Of a stretch of DNA of 59,901 nt, positions 45,031 through 53,480 are shown one piece after another; the stretch's first letter is position 1; every line of letters starts with the position of its first letter. The stretch covers positions 1 to 59,901 of the forward strand of contig NZ_FMCI01000082.1 of NCBI RefSeq assembly GCF_900091845.1, given 5' to 3'. This DNA comes from Streptomyces sp. SolWspMP-5a-2 (GTDB lineage Bacteria > Actinomycetota > Actinomycetes > Streptomycetales > Streptomycetaceae). Made by a program: the position numbers and the translations under genes. The notes beneath the pieces were generated by a model that was not told where the DNA came from, made no database searches, and saw only the letters and a program-made list of their open reading frames with translations.

Positions 45031-45199
45031 TCGCCCACACCTCCGCTCTCCTCGACGCTTCACTGAAGCGAATACTGCGCCAGTCCGGTACGCACCGCAT
45101 GCCGGACCGACACACTCCGCTCAAGCCCGCTGCCCAGGAACGGGCAGGTCACACTCCCCTGTTTCGGGAAGGGGCGGATCGAGGCAGGTGGCGAGCCGC

Positions 45200-45231
45200 C
45201 GCCGGGGCGGTTTGCACGGGCCGCCCCGGCG
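45200..45231 (-). terminator. terminator of the LanB/NRPS operon
   Basis: Perfect arms CGCCGGGGCGG (45200-45210) and CCGCCCCGGCG (45221-45231), 10-base loop, starting 5 bases past the LanB1 stop codon. It separates the operon from the MHS transporter gene. Confidence 0.7.
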
Positions 45232-45236
45232 CGGGT

Positions 45237-47525
45237 TCACGGGGCGGGCTCGGTGTCGAAGGCGACGAACCTCAGCTCCGAGGTGTAGCGGCGGCCCGCG
45301 TCGTCGGTGAGCCAGGTCTGCTCGGGGCTGGGCAGCATCTCGGTGAAGGTGACGGTGGCCTCCGGGCCGGTGCGGGCCAGCCTGCGCAGCGCCTTGGCGA
45401 GGATCGTGACGTAGACGGGGCTGTCGAAGTCGACGTAGAACGGGCGGGACTCGGTCGGGGAGACGACGAACACGTAGCGGGGCAGGCCCAGGGCGGCGCC
45501 CCAGTGGCGGGCGCGGACGAACCGGCGGGCCTCGTCCTTGTCGTCGGCGAACTCCGCGCGGGCGGCCGGCACCCGCCAGGTCTCGCGGGCGACCACCAGG
45601 CGGTCCACGGTGACCCGGGGGGTGTGGTCCGCCGGGGGCAGCGGCTGGAAGAGGTCCATCGCGAGGGTGGTCAGGACGTGCGAGAAGACGTCCACGGCGG
45701 GGAACCGGGAGCCGTCGGGCAGCCGCACGACCAGCTCGCCGCCGTCCCTCTCGACGGTCGCGTCGGCGCTGCGGACGGCGCGGGGGCGGGCCGGGTCGGC
45801 GGTGAAGTCGGCCAGCGCGACCTGGTGGTCCTCGGGGCGGACCAGGGCGTGCCTGACCCGCACGGAGAGGCGGGAGCGGTGCTCCTTGGGCAGCAGCGGC
45901 AGCAGGCGCGGTCCCGGGTGGTCGCGGTCGGTGAGCCGGAACAGTTCGCCGATGTCCGGGTGCTGGTGGGTGAAGAGGGAGGCGCCCAGGGTGTTGGCGG
46001 CCAGGTGGAGTTCGCCGAGGACGAGGGTGAAGTCGCCGCGGGCGACGGCCTCGGCGCCGTCGGCGGCGATCATCACGTCCGGGCTGAGGTAGCGGGCCGC
46101 CGTCCAGCCGCCGCCTGACGAGCCGAACTCCGCGCGGACGGCCTCCTCGATGTCGGCGGAGCGCACCCGCACCCGGCGGGCGTCCCCGGGGAGCGCGAGG
46201 ACGCGCCGCCAGCGGGCGGCGAAGTCCGCCTGGAGGTCGCTCGCCGCGGCGCGGGCGGCTCCGTGCAGGACGGGCAGGCAGGCGAACCAGAAGGCGGCCA
46301 GGTCCACCGGGCCCTCGGCGGCGAGGGCGGCGTGGACGCGGTCGGCCTCGGCGGTGACCGTCGCGGCGAGCCGGGAGGTGAGCCAGCCCGCGCTGTCCAT
46401 GAGCAGCCGCAGTGGCGCCAGCGCGTCGAGGACGGCGGGACCGAGGCGGGCGGTGGCCGAGCGCCGGGTGTCGGAGTAGACCAGGGCGCGGCAGGGCGCG
46501 GTCGACGCGGACTTCTCCCGTACGGCGGCCGTCTCGGTCAGGCCGGTGAAGTCCCGTTCCAGGTCGGCCATGGCCGCGACCAGCGTGTCCTCGGTGCGGG
46601 CCGCCGCGACCCGGGCGCGGCCCTGTTCCAGCAGGTCCAGGGCGCGCAGTCCGCGCCGTCGCGGCTCCGGTGCGCCGACCGTGCCGAGCCAGGCGCGCAG
46701 GGCGCGGTCCGGGTGGGTGCCGGCCGGGACCTCCAGGCGCCACACCACCCAGCGGCGGGCGACGAGGTCGGCGAGGACGGCGTCCACGTCGGTGCCGGGG
46801 AACGCGGCGGCGATCTCCCGCGCGGGGCGGACGCCGTCGCAGCGGGCGAGGACGGCCGCGGTCCCGGCCGGTACCGTCACCGGGCGCCTGCCCGGCACCC
46901 TGACCCGGTCGCCGTCGAGCGCGACGAACGGGATCCGCCGGGGCGCGATCCACTCGCGCAGGCCGGGATCGGCGTCCAGTGTCCTGGCGAGCGCGTCGAT
47001 GCCCCAACTCGCCCAGTAGACCTGGGAGTCGGCGATGAGTCCGGAGCCGGGGTCGACGGCGACGCCGGGTGTGTCCCGGTCCCAGCGGCCCCAGCCGACC
47101 GGGCCGAAGAAGCCGATGGTGTCGTTCTTCACGCAGAACCGCTGCCAGTAGTGCGCGACCAGCTCCTCGCGCTGGCGGGGCATGCTGCTGCGCTTGTCGA
47201 CCCCCGGCGTCCAGCGCAGGAACGGCGCGATGCCGGAGGTGAGGACGGGCCGGTTCTGCCAGGCGACCGCCTCCCGGAAGGACGGTGTGCGGGCGATGTC
47301 CTGGAGGGTGTGGGCGGTCTCCACGGCGGCGTCGGCGAAGAGGCGGGCGAAGTCCTGCCAGCGGTCGCCGTCGAGCGGTTCCGCGGCGGCGAACTTGTCG
47401 GCGGCGGCGGCCAGTCCTGCGGGGGCCAGGCGCAGGACGCCCTCGGCGGGGAAGCCCGGCCCGCGCAGGGCGAACTGCTCCCACAGCCGCCAGCGGCCGA
47501 GGGACGGCACGAGGTCTTCGGTCAT
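45237..47525 (-). CDS. LanB-like lantibiotic dehydratase domain protein 1
   Basis: 762 residues from ATG 47525, with AAGGAG upstream. Matches the N-terminal glutamylation-type domain of class I dehydratases (Lant_dehydr_N, PF04738): LWEQFALRGPGFPAEGVLRL, FCVKNDTIGFFGPVGWGRW, and a C-terminus of the form LPRYVFVVSPTESRPFYVDF. It stops where that domain ends; the SpaB_C elimination domain is missing. The domain uses aminoacyl-tRNA, in PEARL proteins to add an amino acid to a peptide. It is a close paralogue of LanB2 at 50614 and the last gene of the operon. Confidence 0.9.
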   Translation of the reverse strand: MTEDLVPSLGRWRLWEQFALRGPGFPAEGVLRLAPAGLAAAADKFAAAEPLDGDRWQDFARLFADAAVETAHTLQDIARTPSFREAVAWQNRPVLTSGIAPFLRWTPGVDKRSSMPRQREELVAHYWQRFCVKNDTIGFFGPVGWGRWDRDTPGVAVDPGSGLIADSQVYWASWGIDALARTLDADPGLREWIAPRRIPFVALDGDRVRVPGRRPVTVPAGTAAVLARCDGVRPAREIAAAFPGTDVDAVLADLVARRWVVWRLEVPAGTHPDRALRAWLGTVGAPEPRRRGLRALDLLEQGRARVAAARTEDTLVAAMADLERDFTGLTETAAVREKSASTAPCRALVYSDTRRSATARLGPAVLDALAPLRLLMDSAGWLTSRLAATVTAEADRVHAALAAEGPVDLAAFWFACLPVLHGAARAAASDLQADFAARWRRVLALPGDARRVRVRSADIEEAVRAEFGSSGGGWTAARYLSPDVMIAADGAEAVARGDFTLVLGELHLAANTLGASLFTHQHPDIGELFRLTDRDHPGPRLLPLLPKEHRSRLSVRVRHALVRPEDHQVALADFTADPARPRAVRSADATVERDGGELVVRLPDGSRFPAVDVFSHVLTTLAMDLFQPLPPADHTPRVTVDRLVVARETWRVPAARAEFADDKDEARRFVRARHWGAALGLPRYVFVVSPTESRPFYVDFDSPVYVTILAKALRRLARTGPEATVTFTEMLPSPEQTWLTDDAGRRYTSELRFVAFDTEPAP

Positions 47526-47577
47526 GGCTGGGCTCTCCTTGGCGAGCGGGGGCGGACGGTCGGGGAGCGCGGGCCGG

Positions 47578-47859
47578 TCAGACGACGCCGTAGTCGGCGT
47601 CCACGACCTCGGCGAGGTCGAGCGGGGTCGGGTAGGCGAAGACCAGGGAGACGGGGACGTCGGCGCCGAGGTGCTCCTGGAGGCGGCCGGTGATCTGGAA
47701 GGCGGTCAGGGAGTCGCCGCCCGCCTCGTAGAAGTCGGTGTGCTCGGTGAGGTCGGGCAGGCCGAGGACGTCGCGGAAGATCTCGACGAGCAACTCGACC
47801 GTGCTGACCGCGGTGGCGGTGGTCGCGGCGGCGGGGGCGGTGGCGGTGTTCGGGGTCAT
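47578..47859 (-). CDS. peptidyl/acyl carrier protein
   Basis: 93 residues from ATG 47859, overlapping the PLP gene stop by 4 bases. The phosphopantetheine attachment motif DFYEAGGDSLTAFQI is clear, with the serine near residue 51. An alanine/threonine-rich N-terminal tail precedes it. Sequence style (GGDSL) is that of NRPS carrier domains. It would be primed by the PPTase at 53473 and loaded by the adjacent adenylation protein. Confidence 0.93.
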   Translation of the reverse strand: MTPNTATAPAAATTATAVSTVELLVEIFRDVLGLPDLTEHTDFYEAGGDSLTAFQITGRLQEHLGADVPVSLVFAYPTPLDLAEVVDADYGVV

Positions 47860-49124
47860 GACGTGTGCTCCTTCGTGAGGGTGGTGGCGGTGTGGATCCG
47901 GGTGCGGGACAGGGGTCCCGGGTGGGTGGTGCGCAGGCGGGCGGGGGTGTTGCCGCCCGAGACGATGGCCACGGCCCGTTCCCGGCGGCCCGCGCGCAGG
48001 GCGCCCGCCAGGGCGACGGCCCCGCTGGGCTCGGCGTCGACGCCGTGGCGGTGGAGCAGGGCGGTGGCGGCGATGATCTCGCTGTCGTCGACGGCGATCA
48101 GCTCGTCGACGCGGTCGCGGACGACCGGGTACGGGACCCGTCCGGGACGCTGGCCGCGCAGGCCGTCGGCGACGGTGGCGCAGGGCGGCAGGCCGACCGG
48201 GTGGCCCGCGGCGAGCGAGCGGGCGTAGCGCGGGGTGAGGGCGGGCTCCACGCCGACCACCCGGACCGGGTGTCCGGCGGCGGCCAGGCAGACGCCCGCG
48301 AGGAGTCCGCCGCCGCCGGTCGGGACGTAGAGCGTCTCGGTGCCGGGGGCGTCGGCGAGGATCTCGGCGCCGACCGTGCCCTGGCCCGCGACGACCAGCG
48401 GGTGGTCGGAGGAGGGGACGAGCAGGGCGCCGGTCTCCTCCGCGAGGGCCCGCGCCCGCTCCTCCCGCTCCGCCACTCCCCCGGCGACCTGGACGGTCTG
48501 CGCGCCCAGCGCCCGGATCGCGGCGGCCTTCGCGGGGGCCGCGCCCGCCGCGAGGACGACGGTCAGCGTGATGCCGAGCGGACGGGCGAGGCGGGCCAGG
48601 GCGATGCCGTGGTTCCCGGACGAGCCGGTGACGACCCGGTCCGCGCCCAGCGCGAGCACCGCGTTGGCCGCACCGCGCGTCTTGAACGAGCCGCCGCGCT
48701 GGAGGTGTTCGGCCTTCAGCAGCAGACCGGGCCCGTACGGTCCGGCGGCGGGGCCGCGCAGCAGGGGCGTGCGGACGATGTACGGGGCGATGCGCGACGC
48801 GGCGGCGTCCAGATCGGCACGGGTGAGCCGCGCACCGGGGAGGGACCTGCCGACGGCCGCGGTCCGTCCGACGACGGGCCTCTCGGCGGGTGCGGGGCGG
48901 GCGGGGGTCGTGGTCCTGGCTGGAGGTGTCAGGGGCTCGGCGGGTGGGGTGCGGGAGGCGGGGGCCGGGTGCTCGGCGGACGGGGTCTCCGTCCTGGCCG
49001 GGGCTGCCGGGCTCTCCGTGGACGTCGTCTCCGAGCGGGCCGGGTCTGCCGGGTGGCCCGGGGGCCTGGGCGGGGACGGGCGGCGGGTCGTGGGTGGGGT
49101 GGGGCGGAGGTCCGTGGGGGTCAT
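47856..49124 (-). CDS. PLP-dependent threonine/serine dehydratase-like enzyme with long N-terminal linker
   Basis: 422 residues from ATG 49124, overlapping the adenylation gene stop (ATGA). The first ~95 residues are a Pro/Ala/Thr/Glu-rich, repetitive and probably disordered tail. The rest is a fold-type II enzyme: PLP lysine in GGSFKTRGAA (usually SFKIRGA), SSGNHGIALA, and the phosphate loop PTGGGGLLAGV. Candidate reactions are deamination, racemisation or beta-elimination of serine, threonine or a hydroxy-aspartate. It may act on free amino acid before loading, or on a carrier-bound one, which would be new. Confidence 0.9.
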   Translation of the reverse strand: MTPTDLRPTPPTTRRPSPPRPPGHPADPARSETTSTESPAAPARTETPSAEHPAPASRTPPAEPLTPPARTTTPARPAPAERPVVGRTAAVGRSLPGARLTRADLDAAASRIAPYIVRTPLLRGPAAGPYGPGLLLKAEHLQRGGSFKTRGAANAVLALGADRVVTGSSGNHGIALARLARPLGITLTVVLAAGAAPAKAAAIRALGAQTVQVAGGVAEREERARALAEETGALLVPSSDHPLVVAGQGTVGAEILADAPGTETLYVPTGGGGLLAGVCLAAAGHPVRVVGVEPALTPRYARSLAAGHPVGLPPCATVADGLRGQRPGRVPYPVVRDRVDELIAVDDSEIIAATALLHRHGVDAEPSGAVALAGALRAGRRERAVAIVSGGNTPARLRTTHPGPLSRTRIHTATTLTKEHTS

Positions 49125-50614
49125 GAGGTGCCTCCCGCGACCAGGGAGCGGCGGTCCGTCTTGCCCGCGCGGTTGACGGGGAGGACCGCGTGGCGTTCGA
49201 AGCGGCGGGGCATCAGGTGGGGCGGCAGCTCGCGGGCCAGCCGGGTGCGCAGCGTCGCGTCCGTCGTCGTGGCGAGGTCGCCGGTGAGGTGGGCGAGCAG
49301 GTACACGCGGCCCCGGTCGTCGGTGTGCGGGGCGATCACCGCGCCGGTGACGCCCGGCAGGGCCAGCAGCGCCCCCTCGACCTCCGCCGGGTCGACCCGG
49401 TGACCGCGGATCTTGACCTGGCGGTCGGTGCGGCCCGCGTAGTGGAGTCCGTCCTCCTCCCAGCGGCCGAGGTCGCCGGTGCGGTAGAGGCGGGCGCCGG
49501 GCGGGCCGTACGGGTCGGGCAGGAAGCAGGCCGCGGTGCGGGACGGGCGTCCGCCGTAGCCGCGGGCGACCCCGGCGCCGCCGATGTACACCTCGCCGAC
49601 CGTGCCGTCGGGGACCGGCGCCAGGTCCGCGTCGAGGACCCGGATCACCGTCCCGGCCCGGGGTGTGCCCACCACGTCGGTGGACGGGTCGGGGTCGGCC
49701 GGGACGTCGTGCCGGGTGGTGGTCATCGTGCACTCGGTGGGGCCGTACTGGTTGACCAGCCGCCCGGGGACGAGGGTCCGGCCCCCGGCGGCCAGGAAGG
49801 GGCGCAGCGACTCGCCGCTGGAGGCGACCAGGGCGACCCCGGCGAGCGGGCCGGCGGGCCCCGGCTGTCCGGCCAGGTGGGTGAGGAAGGAGGGCGTGAC
49901 GCTGAGCAGCGCCGTGACCCGGTGGTCGCGGACGGTGCGGGCGAACGCGTCGGGGCGCAGGACCTGGGAGCGGTCGACGACGACGAGGGTGGCGCCGGCC
50001 AGCAGCGGGGCGAAGGTGTCGCGCAGCGAGGCGTCGTAGCCGAGCGGTGCGGTCTGGAGGGCGACGGTGCCGGGGCCGAGGCCGAACGCGTCCGCGGTGT
50101 CGCGCAGATAGGCGTCGAGCGCGCCGTGTTCGACGAGGACGGCGCTGGGCTCCCCGGTGCTGCCGGAGGTGTGGCTGACGTAGGCGAGGGCGCGCGGGTC
50201 GGCCGGGGTCGCGGGCGGGGGCTGGGCGTCGGTGGGCGCGGGCCGGTCGAGCAGGACGGTGGGCAGGCCCAGGTCGAGGGCGGCGGCGTGGCCGGAGGTG
50301 GTCAGCAGCAGGCGGGCCCCGGCACTGGTCACGAAGGCGGCGAGCCGGTCGCGGGGCTGGCCGACGTCCAGGGTGAGGAAGGCGGCGCCGCAGCGCAGGA
50401 CCGCCGCCATGGCGGCCACCGCGTCGAGGCCGTGCTCGACGGCGACGGCGCACACCGTCTCCTGACGGGCTCCGTGGGCGTGCAGCAGGCAGGTCAACTC
50501 GGTGATCCTGGTGTCGAGTTGCCGGTAGGTGATGTCGCCTTCGGGGGTGTCGAGGGCGACGCGGTCGGGGTGTCTCGCGGCGTGCGCGGCGATGTCGTCG
50601 GCGAGGGTGCGCAT
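49121..50614 (-). CDS. stand-alone NRPS adenylation domain
   Basis: 497 residues from ATG 50614, overlapping the LanB2 stop (ATGA). Core motifs: A3 SHTSGSTGEPSAVLVEHG, where the usual PKG reads PSA; A4 YDASLRDTF with the amino-acid-anchoring Asp; A5 NQYGPTEC; A7 YRTGDLGRW; A8 GRTDRQVKIRGHRVDPAEVE; and A10 VNRAGKTDRRSL with the catalytic lysine. It should activate an alpha-amino acid and load the carrier at 47578. The pocket position equivalent to GrsA W239 appears to be arginine; specificity cannot be called by eye. Confidence 0.93.
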   Translation of the reverse strand: MRTLADDIAAHAARHPDRVALDTPEGDITYRQLDTRITELTCLLHAHGARQETVCAVAVEHGLDAVAAMAAVLRCGAAFLTLDVGQPRDRLAAFVTSAGARLLLTTSGHAAALDLGLPTVLLDRPAPTDAQPPPATPADPRALAYVSHTSGSTGEPSAVLVEHGALDAYLRDTADAFGLGPGTVALQTAPLGYDASLRDTFAPLLAGATLVVVDRSQVLRPDAFARTVRDHRVTALLSVTPSFLTHLAGQPGPAGPLAGVALVASSGESLRPFLAAGGRTLVPGRLVNQYGPTECTMTTTRHDVPADPDPSTDVVGTPRAGTVIRVLDADLAPVPDGTVGEVYIGGAGVARGYGGRPSRTAACFLPDPYGPPGARLYRTGDLGRWEEDGLHYAGRTDRQVKIRGHRVDPAEVEGALLALPGVTGAVIAPHTDDRGRVYLLAHLTGDLATTTDATLRTRLARELPPHLMPRRFERHAVLPVNRAGKTDRRSLVAGGTS

Positions 50615-52938
50615 CAGGACTCCCCCGCGCCGGTGACGGTCTGGTCGACGGCCACGAACCGCAACTCGGAGGTGTAGCGGCGGCCTTCGCCGTCGGTGAG
50701 CCAGGCCTGCTCGGGGGTGGGCAGCATCTCGCTGATCCGCAGCCGGGCCGCGGGGTCCTTGCGGGCCAGCCTGCGGGCGGCCTTGGCGAGGATGGTCAGG
50801 TAGACGGGGCTGTCGAAGTCGACGTAGAACGGGCGGGGTTCGGTCGGGGAGACGATGAAGACGAAGCGCGGCAGCTCGTGGCGCAGGCGCCAGTGGCGGG
50901 CCTTCACGAACCGGGTGGCCTCGTCCTTCTCCTCGATGAAGTCGGCCTCCGCGACCGGCAGTTGCCAGGTCTCGCGGGCGACGACCATGCGGTCGATGGT
51001 GATGCGGGGGGTGTGATCGCCCTCGGGACGCAGGGTGAAGCGGTCCATGACGCGCTGGGTGAGGGTGTTGGCGTAGACGTCGAGCAGGTCGTGCGCGGAG
51101 CCGTCGGGCAGGACGGCGGTGAGGCGGCCGTCGCGGTCCTCGACGAGGACGTCGGCGCCCAGCACGGTGCGCGGGCGGTGCGGGTCGCCGGTCTGGTCGA
51201 CCAGGGCGATGTAGTGGTCCTCGGGCCGGTCGAGGGAGGGCCGGCTGCGGGTGGACCACTTCAGGGGCAGCTCCTTGGGCAGCATCGGCAGCAGCCGCGG
51301 GGCGGGGAAGTCCCGGGTGGTCTCGGCGATCAGCTCGTCGCGGTCGGGGTGCTGGTGGACGAAGAGGGAGGCGCCCATGGTGTTGAGGGCGCAGTGCATC
51401 TCGCCGAGGACGAGGTCGACGTCACCGCGGGCGAGGGCCGCCGCGTCGTCGGCGACGACCAGCACGTCGGGGCTGATGTAGCGGGCCAGGGACCAGCCGT
51501 CGCCCGGCTCGTCGAACTCCCGGCGCACCGCGTCGGCCAGCTCCGCGGTGGTGGCGCGGACGGTGCGGGCGCCCTCCGGGAGGTCGAGGACGCGGCCCCA
51601 CTTGACCCGCAGTTCGGCCTGGACGGCGTCGATCAGGGCGGAGGCGTCGGGGTGCGGGGAGGGCAGGGTGTGCAGCCACAGGGCGGCGATGTCGATGGGG
51701 GCGCCGTCGGCCCGCAGCCGGTCGTGGACGGTGCGCAGGCGCTCGCGGATCAGTCCGGCGAAGCGGTTGGTCATCCAGCGGGCGGCCGTGAGGCAGAGCT
51801 GGAGCGGCTCCAGGCCGGCCAGGAGTCCGGCACCGGCCGTCGCGGTGGCGGCCCTGCGGGCGTCGGAGTAGACCAACCCCCGGCAGGGCGCGGTCCGTTC
51901 GCCCTTGGCGCGCTGGGCGTCGCTGTCGGTGAGGGTGGCGAAGTCGGCTTCCAGGGCGGTGATCGCGGTGGTCAGCGCGGCGGCGTCGGTGCCGGCCGCG
52001 CGGACGGCGTCGCGCCCGCTCTCCAGGACGGCGAGCCGGGCCAGCGCCCGTTCCCTGGCGCTGTCGTCGGGGACGCGCTCCAGGATGGCGCGCAGCGCGC
52101 GGTCCGGGTGGGTGGCCGCGGGGACGTCGAGGCGGCGCTGCGCGAACCTGCGGGAGACCAGGTGGTCGACGACCGCGTCCACCTCGGCCCGGTCGCGGCC
52201 GAGTTCGGCGGCGATGGCGCCGGTGTGGCGGGTGCCGTCGCAGAGTTCGAGGACGGCGAGCGCGTCGGGTGCGACCGGCTGCGCGGGGCGTCCCGGCACC
52301 CGGACCGTGCCGTCCGCGCAGCGGGCGAAGGAGACCCGGCGCGGCGGGATCCAGCGCATCAGCTCGGCGTCCTCGGCGAGGACCTTCGCCAGGGCGTCGA
52401 TCGCCCAGCCGGAGAAGTAGACCTCCTGGGCGGCGAGGAAGCCCTCCCCGGGGTGGACCGAGACCACCCCGGGCGCGTCCTGGTCCCAGCGGCCCCAGCC
52501 GACCGGGCCGAAGAAGCCGATGGTGTCGTTCTTCACGCAGAACCGCTGCCAGTAGTGCGCGACCAGCTCCTCGCGCTGACGCGGCATGCTGCTGCGCTTG
52601 TCGACCCCCGGCGTCCAGCGCAGGAACGGCGCGATGCCGGTGCGCAGGACGGCGGGGTTCTGCCAGGCGAGGGCGGCCTGGAAGCGCTGCTGGGCGGCGA
52701 CTTCCTGGAGGTGGCGCGCGGTGTCGACGGCGGCGTCGGACAGCTCGGCGGCGAAGTCCCGCCATTCGGGCCCCTGAAGCGCGGTACCGGGGCCGAACTT
52801 GTCGGCGGCCTGGGCGAGTCCGGGCGGGGCGAGGCGCAGGACGCCGTCGGCGGGGAAGCCGGGGCCGCGCAGCGCGAACTGCTCCCACAGCCGCCAGCCT
52901 CCGCCCGGCAGCAGGACAGGTGCGTGGTCGTCCGACAT
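50614..52938 (-). CDS. LanB-like lantibiotic dehydratase domain protein 2
   Basis: 774 residues from ATG 52938, with AAGGAG 7 bases upstream. Same single-domain build as LanB1: LWEQFALRGPGFPADGVLRL near residue 17, NDTIGFFGPVGWGRW, and an end matching the border of PF04738; no elimination domain. First gene of the minus-strand operon, followed by coupled adenylation, PLP and carrier genes. A 159-bp tract (52482-52640) is nearly identical to LanB1. The family makes amide or ester bonds with tRNA-bound amino acids; here the acceptor is unknown. Confidence 0.9.
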   Translation of the reverse strand: MSDDHAPVLLPGGGWRLWEQFALRGPGFPADGVLRLAPPGLAQAADKFGPGTALQGPEWRDFAAELSDAAVDTARHLQEVAAQQRFQAALAWQNPAVLRTGIAPFLRWTPGVDKRSSMPRQREELVAHYWQRFCVKNDTIGFFGPVGWGRWDQDAPGVVSVHPGEGFLAAQEVYFSGWAIDALAKVLAEDAELMRWIPPRRVSFARCADGTVRVPGRPAQPVAPDALAVLELCDGTRHTGAIAAELGRDRAEVDAVVDHLVSRRFAQRRLDVPAATHPDRALRAILERVPDDSARERALARLAVLESGRDAVRAAGTDAAALTTAITALEADFATLTDSDAQRAKGERTAPCRGLVYSDARRAATATAGAGLLAGLEPLQLCLTAARWMTNRFAGLIRERLRTVHDRLRADGAPIDIAALWLHTLPSPHPDASALIDAVQAELRVKWGRVLDLPEGARTVRATTAELADAVRREFDEPGDGWSLARYISPDVLVVADDAAALARGDVDLVLGEMHCALNTMGASLFVHQHPDRDELIAETTRDFPAPRLLPMLPKELPLKWSTRSRPSLDRPEDHYIALVDQTGDPHRPRTVLGADVLVEDRDGRLTAVLPDGSAHDLLDVYANTLTQRVMDRFTLRPEGDHTPRITIDRMVVARETWQLPVAEADFIEEKDEATRFVKARHWRLRHELPRFVFIVSPTEPRPFYVDFDSPVYLTILAKAARRLARKDPAARLRISEMLPTPEQAWLTDGEGRRYTSELRFVAVDQTVTGAGES

Positions 52939-52986
52939 CGCGTGCTCCTTCCGGAAAGGGGGTGCGCGGGGGCCGTCGCCCGGGGT

Positions 52987-53017
52987 GCCGGGCCGCACGG
53001 GGGTGGTGCGGCCCGGC
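52987..53017 (-). promoter_or_regulatory. leader hairpin of the LanB operon
   Basis: Perfect 12-bp arms GCCGGGCCGCAC (52987-52998) and GTGCGGCCCGGC (53006-53017) with a 7-base loop, 49-79 bases ahead of the LanB2 start. It lies between divergent promoters and may be a leader attenuator or an insulating hairpin. Confidence 0.45.
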
Positions 53018-53228
53018 AGGACCGTCGGTCCGCGCCACCGGGATGCCGGGCGCCCCGGCCGGAGAGCACCGTCCCGCGCCGGGGCACCGCGTCACCAGAG
53101 AAGTTCCGGCAGCAACGCGTGCCGAGGGCTCGGCGTGTTCGGCCCTGACCCGCCGGGGCCGCCTTGGGCACGCTGGCCACGTCGGTCCCTGACCTGGGGT
53201 CGGCCCCATCACCTGCGGGAGGTTCACC

Positions 53229-53480
53229 GTGACGCAATCCCCCATCGCGACCGGCGCGGGCGGCGAGGAGTCCCGCCCGGACACCGACGAGGTGTATCTC
53301 GTGGTGCGCAACGACGAGGAGCAGTACTCGATCTGGCGGGCGGACCGGGAGCCGCCGGCGGGCTGGTACCGGGAGGGTCTGAGCGGCTCCCGGCAGGAGT
53401 GCCTCGACCACATCGGCGTGATCTGGACGGACATGCGTCCGCTGAGCCTGCGCCGCCGGCTGGCCGGGGCAGATGTCTGA
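53229..53480 (+). CDS. MbtH family NRPS chaperone
   Basis: 83 residues from GTG 53229, with GGGAGG 5 bases upstream. The family core is present: VVRNDEEQYSIWR, GWYREG and CLDHIGVIWTDMRPLSLR, with the conserved tryptophans. MbtH proteins bind and activate adenylation domains, presumably the one at 49121. An extended N-terminus (about 19 residues) precedes the core. It overlaps the PPTase gene by 8 bases and is divergent from the LanB operon. Confidence 0.93.
   Translation: MTQSPIATGAGGEESRPDTDEVYLVVRNDEEQYSIWRADREPPAGWYREGLSGSRQECLDHIGVIWTDMRPLSLRRRLAGADV

Noticed and set aside
53043..53192. 49-residue frame (MPGAPAGEHRPAPGHR...) as a LanB precursor peptide
   Set aside because: No ribosome-binding site, composition like random GC-rich sequence, only one cysteine, and no leader/core character.
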